Shown here: one piece after another, positions 7,001 through 10,730 of the stretch
Position numbering within the stretch: the stretch's first letter is position 1
Layout of the letters: each line of letters opens with the position of its first letter
Source: Firmicutes bacterium UBA7709
GTDB taxonomy: Bacteria > Bacillota_A > Clostridia > Peptostreptococcales > Anaerovoracaceae
DNA length: 10,730 nucleotides
Reading direction: 5' to 3'
Assembly (NCBI GenBank): GCA_002482405.1
Contig: DLFX01000194.1
Coordinates: forward strand, 10,763 to 21,492
Program-made: the position numbers and the translations under genes
The notes under the pieces: model-generated
What the model was told of the DNA's origin: nothing
Database searches by the model: none
What the model saw: the letters and a program-made list of their open reading frames with translations, nothing else

Positions 7001-8342
7001 CCGTGATCTATTGAGCCTTGCGATCCGCAACCTGCTGCGGAGAAAGACAAGGACCATACTAGCCGTCGTCGGCGTGGTGGTGGGGACCAGCGCAATCATC
7101 GTCATGCTCTCCATCGGCTTCGGGCTGTCCGCCAGCTTTCAGGAGCAGATCGAAAGCTATGGAAATCTGCATCTGGTGGACGTTTACAGCGCCGGAGGCG
7201 GAAGGATGATGTATGTCGGGGGAAGCGGAAACGGAGGAAACAACAAAGCTGGCGTACTGGACGACAGGGCCCTTGCATCCATCGAAAAGATCAAGGGCGT
7301 GGACGCGGTATCCCCAAAGGTGCAGTTTTATCTTTCCTTCGGCATCGGAAAGTACATCGCTCAGGCTTCCGTGATCGGCATCAAGCCGGAGGTCATGCAG
7401 AAATTCGGCTATGAACTGCAGGAAGGGCGGCTTTTGCAAGCAGGGGACAAGTTTGAGATGGTGTTCGGCAATCAGGTGCCGAGCTGGTTCTATAATCCGA
7501 AAAAAACCTGGGGGAGTTCCTGGGGCGGAGAAGCTCAGGTGGACGTCGTCACCAACAAGCTGATCGTAACCGCCGACGAGATGTACGGACAAAAACAACA
7601 GCGGAATCCCGGCGAGGAAAAGATCATTTATAAGGAGTATAAGACGAAGGGCGTCGGAATTCTGGCAAACCCAAACGACGAGTCTGCTTACAATGTTTAC
7701 ATGAGCCTTGATGGTCTGGAGATCATTAAGAAAGAGGCGGAGAAAGCCCGAAAGCAGAGTCCCTCCAACAACAACAGCGGTTATGATTCCGCTATGGTTT
7801 ACGTCGGCGATATCGACGATGTGGAAAATGTGAGCAACGCGATCCGGGAAATGGGATTCCAGACCAACAGCCTGAACGACTGGCTGAAGTCCATGCAGGA
7901 TACGGCCCGGATGATCCAGGGAATCCTGGGAGGGATCGGCGCCATCTCACTCCTGGTAGCCGCCCTTGGAATCGCCAACACCATGATCATGTCCATCTAT
8001 GAACGGACCAAGGAGATAGGGATCATGAAGGTCATCGGCGCAAATCTGGAGGACATCAAAAAACTGTTTCTGCTGGAGGCCGGGATCATCGGTTTCTTCG
8101 GTGGTATCGCCGGCCTGATTTTCAGCTTCATCCTCTCCCTGCTGATGAACACCGTTTTGAGCGGAATTATGTCCACCATGCTGGGATCGATTGGCGGAGG
8201 CGGTTCCACGATTTCCATCATTCCGTGGTGGGTCGCGGTGGGCTCCCTCGTATTCGCTACGGCAATCGGACTCATTGCGGGGTATTCCCCGGCGAGAAGG
8301 GCGATGCGCCTCTCCGCCCTGGAAAGTTTGCGGAACGAATAA
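6993..8342 (+). CDS. ABC transporter permease, MacB/FtsX family
   Basis: This is the membrane subunit paired with the ATPase at 4172-4909. Of 449 residues, helix 1 is at about 21-42 (after the basic RNLLRRKTR typical of MacB permeases). A large extracytoplasmic domain of about 265 residues (MacB periplasmic-core type) follows, then three C-terminal helices at about 309-331, 363-386 and 412-431 with the FtsX fold. The ANTMIMSIYERTKEIGIMKVIGA segment after helix 2 is the conserved coupling region that contacts the ATPase. The C-terminus PARRAMRLSALESLRNE is also typical. The external domain has a glycine-rich insert at about 65-87. The ATG overlaps the end of the previous gene (ATGAATAG), suggesting translational coupling and fixed stoichiometry. 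The family acts in peptide, antibiotic or lipoprotein export, or in signalling to cell wall enzymes; the cargo here is unknown. Confidence 0.94.
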   Translation: MNSRDLLSLAIRNLLRRKTRTILAVVGVVVGTSAIIVMLSIGFGLSASFQEQIESYGNLHLVDVYSAGGGRMMYVGGSGNGGNNKAGVLDDRALASIEKIKGVDAVSPKVQFYLSFGIGKYIAQASVIGIKPEVMQKFGYELQEGRLLQAGDKFEMVFGNQVPSWFYNPKKTWGSSWGGEAQVDVVTNKLIVTADEMYGQKQQRNPGEEKIIYKEYKTKGVGILANPNDESAYNVYMSLDGLEIIKKEAEKARKQSPSNNNSGYDSAMVYVGDIDDVENVSNAIREMGFQTNSLNDWLKSMQDTARMIQGILGGIGAISLLVAALGIANTMIMSIYERTKEIGIMKVIGANLEDIKKLFLLEAGIIGFFGGIAGLIFSFILSLLMNTVLSGIMSTMLGSIGGGGSTISIIPWWVAVGSLVFATAIGLIAGYSPARRAMRLSALESLRNE

Positions 8343-8376
8343 GCCGCCGGCATTATTTGGCTTTTGCCGGCGGCTT
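8341..8376. terminator. Hairpin shared by the convergent permease and hydrolase genes
   Basis: AAGCCGCCGGCA (8341-8352) and its perfect complement (8365-8376) form a 12-base-pair GC-rich stem with a 12-base loop. The left arm begins inside the permease stop codon. The loop holds the hydrolase stop codon, and the right arm encodes its last residues. The U-tracts are poor in both directions (TTATT on the minus strand, TTGTAG on the plus strand). Termination is likely but may be partial, and 3' end protection is the alternative. Confidence 0.6.
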
Positions 8377-9162
8377 GTAGAAGTGGATCCCTTCGATCTC
8401 ACATACAAAGGTCATCTTCGTTTCAATGGTTTTGTCCTGGGTAAAGTCCGGATTGACGAAATAGTAGGTATCGTCGGTCAGCTCTTTTACGCCGTTTCCG
8501 GCAAGCACGGCGTTGGCAGCCTCTATGGAGGAAGGCTCAATTTTCTTCTTATAGGCCGAACCGTTGTAGATCGGAGTGAACTGATGAGGCGCCGTCATGA
8601 TTGCGAGCAGGTCGTTGCCGTAATAAGGTCCGGTCCATCGGTTCATCACGACCTGTCCTACGGCGACTTTCGCTTTGTATGACAGTCCGTAAGCTTCCGC
8701 GTTGATCAGGTGGACCAGCACGTCTCTCTCTTTTCTGTCTGCAATTCCGCCCCGGTTGGCGTTGGAGAGAATGTAATCCGGCTGTGCCGGCGGAAGTGGA
8801 TCCGATACGATCATCTGGACTCCGGACGCCGTTTCGTTTTCGTTGGCGGAAACCGGCATGTTGATCCCGGCGTCCTGCGCCGTTTCGCTGTCGGTGCCGG
8901 ATATGTCAGTGTGTGCCGTTTCACTGTCGGCGCCGGATCTGTCGGAGTCTGCCGCGTCCCTTGCCGCTGGCGCCTGATCTGCCGTGGCGTTATGTAAATT
9001 GACCGTTTTGACCGTCTGTTCTGTCACACCGGATACGGCTTTTGTGATTTTTCCGGCCCATGCGTCCGGGATAGGCGAGCCGAGAAACGCTCCGAACATC
9101 AGCGCTATCAGGATGTAAACCGTCCAACTGGCTCTATCGCCCGTGTGTTTTTCTTTTGTCAT
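8353..9162 (-). CDS. Cell wall hydrolase, SleB/CwlJ type (Hydrolase_2)
   Basis: The 269-residue protein is probably secreted. It has a basic N-terminus, a hydrophobic segment at about 13-29, and an AWA-G signal peptidase site after residue 36. A low-complexity acidic linker (about 55-135) holds two 12-residue repeats, DRSGADSETAHT and DISGTDSETAQD (74-97). The C-terminal domain (about 140-265) matches SleB/CwlJ: DVLVHLINAEAYGLSYKAKVAVGQVVMNRW, with Glu156 as the likely catalytic acid. The family cleaves peptidoglycan as lytic transglycosylases or amidases, and in spore formers degrades cortex during germination. The linker and the absence of an N-terminal peptidoglycan-binding domain suggest a vegetative or general wall enzyme as much as a spore one. 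The start is supported by GGGGG at 9170-9174, seven bases upstream. Its wall-directed role could fit the neighbouring exporter, but they are convergent, not co-transcribed. Confidence 0.88.
   Translation of the reverse strand: MTKEKHTGDRASWTVYILIALMFGAFLGSPIPDAWAGKITKAVSGVTEQTVKTVNLHNATADQAPAARDAADSDRSGADSETAHTDISGTDSETAQDAGINMPVSANENETASGVQMIVSDPLPPAQPDYILSNANRGGIADRKERDVLVHLINAEAYGLSYKAKVAVGQVVMNRWTGPYYGNDLLAIMTAPHQFTPIYNGSAYKKKIEPSSIEAANAVLAGNGVKELTDDTYYFVNPDFTQDKTIETKMTFVCEIEGIHFYKPPAKAK
8879..8950 (-). repeat. Two tandem 36-base repeats in the hydrolase linker
   Basis: Copies at 8879-8914 and 8915-8950 each encode 12 residues and keep the frame (both contain DSETA). A more diverged third piece near 8828-8850 encodes NENETAS. 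This is a flexible, acidic linker that probably grows and shrinks by repeat slippage. Confidence 0.7.
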
Positions 9163-9252
9163 TTTTTAACCCCCAAACCCTTCACCGTTGTTAAAGGATT
9201 CTTGCGACATGGCAGCGGGATTCGATGCTGTGACTCGGTGAAATCTTTTAAT
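9163..9252 (-). promoter_or_regulatory. Structured leader of the cell wall hydrolase gene, candidate pseudoknot
   Basis: In the minus-strand RNA, two pairings interlock. TTAAAAGATT (9251-9242) can pair with AATCCTTTAA (9200-9191), nine of ten positions. TTCACCG (9242-9236) can pair with CGGTGAA (9187-9181), seven of seven. The order of arms is B-A-B'-A', which is an H-type pseudoknot or two alternative folds. The last arm ends six bases before the GGGGG ribosome binding site (9174-9170). The predicted transcript start (about 9252) coincides with the first arm. The loop region also holds CAGC/GCUG complementarity. I do not recognise a named riboswitch; it lacks the conserved blocks I know of the c-di-AMP (ydaO/yuaA) class, which often controls wall hydrolases. 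Confidence 0.45.
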
Positions 9253-9258
9253 GCTCTG

Positions 9259-9289
9259 ATTGTAGACAGGTTATTTTATTTTTATTCAA
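9259..9289 (-). promoter_or_regulatory. Promoter of the cell wall hydrolase gene
   Basis: On the minus strand: TTGAAT (9289-9284), a 19-base AT-rich spacer, then TACAAT (9264-9259). The spacer is slightly long. The implied start near 9252 falls exactly at the first arm of the leader structure, which supports the assignment. Confidence 0.4.
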
Positions 9290-9328
9290 CGGGAACATTT
9301 TTCTGAGAAATCCTGGTAAAAATAAAAT
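9273..9328. repeat. AT-rich inverted repeat between the hydrolase and rplM promoters
   Basis: ATTTTATTTTTA (9273-9284) and its exact complement (9317-9328) flank 32 bases that include the small palindrome TTTCT-G-AGAAA (9300-9310). The left arm covers the spacer of the hydrolase promoter, so a regulator binding here could affect that gene. Low complexity makes a chance match possible. From 9329 to 9436 I see no gene, promoter or convincing structure. Confidence 0.35.
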
Positions 9329-9436
9329 GCTGTTATTAAAAGTCTATGGCCAAGCCCCGGATAACAGACCAACTTTATTGAGGGAAATCTGCCGAAAAAA
9401 CCGTCCGGAATTCAGGCATTTGTTGAAATCTTTGGG

Positions 9437-9466
9437 TTGACAAACATGGGGATTCGATATTATAAT
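9437..9466 (+). promoter_or_regulatory. Promoter of the rplM-rpsI operon
   Basis: TTGACA (9437-9442), an 18-base spacer, then TATAAT (9461-9466): both hexamers match the sigma-A consensus perfectly, as fits a highly expressed ribosomal protein operon. Transcription would start near 9473. Confidence 0.85.
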
Positions 9467-9472
9467 AGTTGT

Positions 9473-9603
9473 GCACTATGTGTAAAAATCCATGAGCCCC
9501 GGATTTTACGAATATACTGATGCCTTGCAGACTTTGGCTGCAAGCTGCCGGTGTGGGGTGAAACGCAGCGGCGAAACGAATGAAATATGAGGAGAGTTTT
9601 TAG
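9473..9603 (+). promoter_or_regulatory. rplM leader, probable L13 autoregulatory leader
   Basis: About 130 untranslated bases precede rplM. Stem 1 pairs AAAATCC (9485-9491) with GGATTTT (9501-9507). Stem 2 pairs CTTGCAG (9524-9530) with CTGCAAG (9538-9544) around a seven-base loop. A third GC-rich region follows, in which GCTGC (9544-9548) can pair with GCAGC (9565-9569) or GCCG (9547-9550) with CGGC (9569-9572). Low-GC Gram-positive bacteria carry an L13 leader family at this exact position, thought to let L13 (or S9) repress its own mRNA. Position, length and structure fit, but I cannot confirm the family's consensus by eye. The ribosome binding site GAGGAG is at 9589-9594. Confidence 0.55.
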
Positions 9604-10032
9604 ATGAAATCATTTATCGCAAAGCCTCATGAAGTTGAAAGAAAATGGTATATAATCGACGCCGAAGGCAAGACTCTCGGCAGATTGGCCAGCGAAACAG
9701 CTTCCATATTGAGAGGTAAGAAGAAACCAATTTACACACCGCATGTTGACACCGGCGACTATGTAGTGATCATAAATGCCGAAAAGGTAGAAGTGACCGG
9801 AAAGAAGCGCAAGGAAAAGGTCTACAAGAGACATACGGGTTACCCGGGCGGCCTTCGCGAGATCACATTTGAAAAATTACAGGCGAAGAAGCCGGAAGAA
9901 ATCATCAGACATGCTGTAAAGGGCATGATGCCGGATGGAAAATTAGGCAGACAGATGTTTAAGAAGCTTAAAGTATACGCAGGTCCGGAACACAAACACG
10001 CGGCTCAGAAGCCCGAAGTTTGGAACTATTAA
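9604..10032 (+). CDS. rplM: 50S ribosomal protein L13
   Basis: L13 is an early assembly protein of the large ribosomal subunit that binds 23S rRNA. The 142 residues match the bacterial family. Seen: [16 protein letters not shown] near the N-terminus, [24 protein letters not shown], the signature region [28 protein letters not shown], and the terminal HAAQKPE. The start has GAGGAG nine bases upstream. It is the first gene of the classic rplM-rpsI operon, 18 bases before rpsI. L13 is the likely repressor acting on the leader at 9473-9603. Confidence 0.98.
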   Translation: MKSFIAKPHEVERKWYIIDAEGKTLGRLASETASILRGKKKPIYTPHVDTGDYVVIINAEKVEVTGKKRKEKVYKRHTGYPGGLREITFEKLQAKKPEEIIRHAVKGMMPDGKLGRQMFKKLKVYAGPEHKHAAQKPEVWNY

Positions 10033-10050
10033 GAGAGGGAGGAATCATAG

Positions 10051-10446
10051 ATGGCAAAGATGCAATACACAGGTACGGGAAGAAGAAAATCTTCCGTTGC
10101 CAGAGTCAGATTAATCCCTGGTAAAGGCAATGTTACAGTAAACAAGAAGTCGCTTGAAGACTATTTCGGAATGGAAATCCTGAAGAGAGAGGTCAGAAGG
10201 CCTTTTGAGGTCGCAGGCGTTGAAGGCAAGTTTGACGTGATCGCCACCGTAAGAGGCGGCGGATTCACAGGACAGGCCGGAGCTTTGAGACACGGTATTT
10301 CCAGAGCCCTTGCCGCGTCCGACAGAGAAGCGTTCAGAGGTCCTTTGAAGGCTGCCGGTTTCCTGACCAGAGACCCGAGAATGAAGGAAAGAAAGAAATA
10401 CGGACTCAAAAAAGCGAGAAGAGCTTCACAGTTCTCAAAGCGTTAA
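10051..10446 (+). CDS. rpsI: 30S ribosomal protein S9
   Basis: S9 sits in the head of the small subunit, and its C-terminal tail reaches the P-site tRNA. The 131 residues are normal length. Seen: the N-terminal [16 protein letters not shown], the central [19 protein letters not shown] signature, and the basic tail [16 protein letters not shown], whose terminal SKR contacts tRNA. GGGAGG (10037-10042) lies eight bases before the ATG. It is co-transcribed with rplM and followed 34 bases later by a strong intrinsic terminator. Confidence 0.98.
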   Translation: MAKMQYTGTGRRKSSVARVRLIPGKGNVTVNKKSLEDYFGMEILKREVRRPFEVAGVEGKFDVIATVRGGGFTGQAGALRHGISRALAASDREAFRGPLKAAGFLTRDPRMKERKKYGLKKARRASQFSKR

Positions 10447-10480
10447 TTCGATTAACCAACAGACGAGTCGATGCAGTTTT

Positions 10481-10508
10481 AAAGCACGCCAGAAATGGCG
10501 TGCTTTTT
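10481..10508 (+). terminator. Intrinsic terminator of the rplM-rpsI operon
   Basis: AAAGCACGCCA (10481-10491) pairs perfectly with TGGCGTGCTTT (10496-10506) around a GAAA tetraloop, and the 3' arm runs into TTTTT (10504-10508). This is a textbook terminator, and it isolates the small toxin-like unit that follows. Confidence 0.92.
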
Positions 10509-10519
10509 CCATAGCCCTA

Positions 10520-10528
10520 TGCTAAAAT
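10520..10528 (+). promoter_or_regulatory. Extended -10 promoter of the toxin-like gene
   Basis: TGCTAAAAT has the extended -10 form TG-N-TAAAAT, which works without a good -35 box; none is seen, and that region lies in the preceding terminator. Transcription would begin near 10535, at the start of the folded leader. Confidence 0.5.
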
Positions 10529-10533
10529 AAATT

Positions 10534-10579
10534 CAGGTGCTACCTGAGACACGGTAGGCGGTTAGCCCTCGCAAGAGGG
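10534..10579 (+). promoter_or_regulatory. Folded leader of the toxin-like mRNA, hairpin hides the ribosome binding site
   Basis: CTACC (10540-10544) can pair with GGTAG (10553-10557); CAGGT (10534-10538) with ACCTG (10542-10546) is a mutually exclusive alternative. Next, CCCTC (10566-10570) and GAGGG (10575-10579) close a GCAA loop, a stable GNRA tetraloop. The second arm is part of the ribosome binding site GAGGGGGTG for the ATG at 10590, so this fold should limit translation, as in type I toxin mRNAs. Confidence 0.6.
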
Positions 10580-10589
10580 GGTGATGCGT

Positions 10590-10709
10590 ATGTCCATAGC
10601 GGAGACAATTGCCTTGTTGGCTTTAATTGTTAACGTTATTTTTGTTACATATCAATTCACAAAAAGAAATAACCGCCCAAGCGACCAAACTTTTGCGGTT
10701 ATCCTTTAA
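10590..10709 (+). CDS. Small holin-like membrane peptide, probable type I toxin
   Basis: The gene encodes 39 residues: MSIAETIALLALIVNVIFVT, then a tail with KRNNRP and a hydrophobic end. One transmembrane helix covers about residues 6-22, followed by basic residues. Small peptides of this form with an MSxxE-I-LL-type start are annotated in Clostridia as 'putative holin-like toxin' and resemble TxpA/BsrG-type toxins, which damage the membrane when their antisense RNA is lost. Support comes mainly from the DNA around it: own promoter, a sequestered ribosome binding site, and pairing 5' and 3' ends. GAGGGGGTG ends seven bases before the chosen ATG; an ATG at 10584 (adding MR) lies too close. 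The last 13 codons run through a hairpin (10669-10702), which is unusual. No antisense RNA promoter could be identified; it may lie beyond the right edge. Confidence 0.6.
   Translation: MSIAETIALLALIVNVIFVTYQFTKRNNRPSDQTFAVIL
10669..10702 (+). other. Hairpin at the 3' part of the toxin-like mRNA
   Basis: ATAACCGC (10669-10676) and GCGGTTAT (10695-10702) form an eight-base-pair stem with an 18-base loop. The right arm can also match the sense of the GCGGTTA at 10559-10565, so the 5' GCGGTTA could compete for the left arm. It overlaps the end of the reading frame. Confidence 0.55.
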
Positions 10710-10730
10710 CTGCTAATATTTGGGGCTAAC

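Larger units (their letters stand above)
10561..10730 (+). repeat. Inverted repeat joining the two ends of the toxin-like mRNA
   Basis: GTTAGCCC (10561-10568) is exactly complementary to GGGCTAAC (10723-10730), the last eight bases of the window. The pairing would extend further if the next bases beyond the edge read CGC or CGCC. It places the whole small gene inside a closed RNA loop, the long-range 5'-3' interaction known to keep type I toxin mRNAs untranslated and stable. Three bases of the left arm (10566-10568) also belong to the hairpin over the ribosome binding site, so the two pairings compete at their edge. Confidence 0.65.

Noticed and set aside
6470..7114. Minus-strand open frame across the Ig-protein/permease junction
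   Set aside because: It spans two well-supported plus-strand genes, has no motif, and has an atypical Arg/Ser-rich composition expected of antisense frames.
8191..8682. Plus-strand open frame crossing the permease end and the hydrolase gene
   Set aside because: It overlaps two supported genes in wrong frames and crosses the shared hairpin; no domain is recognisable.
9160..9260. c-di-AMP (ydaO/yuaA) riboswitch before the hydrolase gene
   Set aside because: The gene type fits, but the leader is only about 90 bases and the conserved blocks I know of that class are not visible.
1..10730. CRISPR array, tRNA or rRNA genes, insertion sequences, prophage genes
   Set aside because: None seen: no regularly spaced repeats, no cloverleaf-type sequence noticed and no transposase or phage proteins in any frame.

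Overview
The window looks like chromosomal DNA from a Gram-positive Firmicute, most likely class Clostridia. Evidence: strong AGGAGG-type ribosome binding sites, a SleB/CwlJ-type cell wall hydrolase, an rplM-rpsI pair behind a Firmicutes-style leader, and a small holin-like toxin locus of a kind common in Clostridia. GC content is moderate by eye. I cannot name a genus. There is no CRISPR array, tRNA, rRNA, transposase or phage gene.

Layout. Bases 1-3187 (+) hold a housekeeping run: the 3' part of a Sua5/YwlC threonylcarbamoyl-AMP synthase (cut by the left edge), rpiB, upp and tyrS. An 88-base palindromic element follows (3228-3315). It probably terminates tyrS and a convergent FMN reductase gene (3330-3881, -). 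A 290-base divergent region (3882-4171) carries a promoter in each direction. The one facing right has an 11-base-period direct repeat in place of a -35 box, as expected for an OmpR-family response regulator site.

Bases 4172-8342 (+) are a compact three-gene ABC transporter operon: a LolD/MacB-type ATPase, a 678-residue secreted, membrane-anchored protein of about five Ig-like repeats, and a MacB/FtsX-type permease whose start overlaps the previous stop. The Ig-like protein occupies the place where a MacA-type adaptor normally sits. The permease converges on a cell wall hydrolase gene (8353-9162, -), and the two 3' ends share one strong hairpin. The hydrolase has a compact leader that can fold as a pseudoknot just before its ribosome binding site.

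Bases 9437-10508 (+) are the ribosomal protein operon rplM-rpsI, with a near-consensus promoter, a structured leader of about 130 bases (probable L13 autoregulatory leader) and a clear intrinsic terminator. At the right edge (10520-10730) is a small element with its own extended -10 promoter, a GNRA-capped hairpin covering the Shine-Dalgarno sequence, a 39-codon membrane peptide gene, and 5' and 3' ends that pair with each other. This is the architecture of a type I toxin mRNA of the TxpA/holin-like class. The window ends inside it.

The least explained items are the toxin-like locus, the hydrolase leader, the 88-base palindrome and the ABC exporter with its Ig-like partner. All structures were read by eye; no search or folding program was run.
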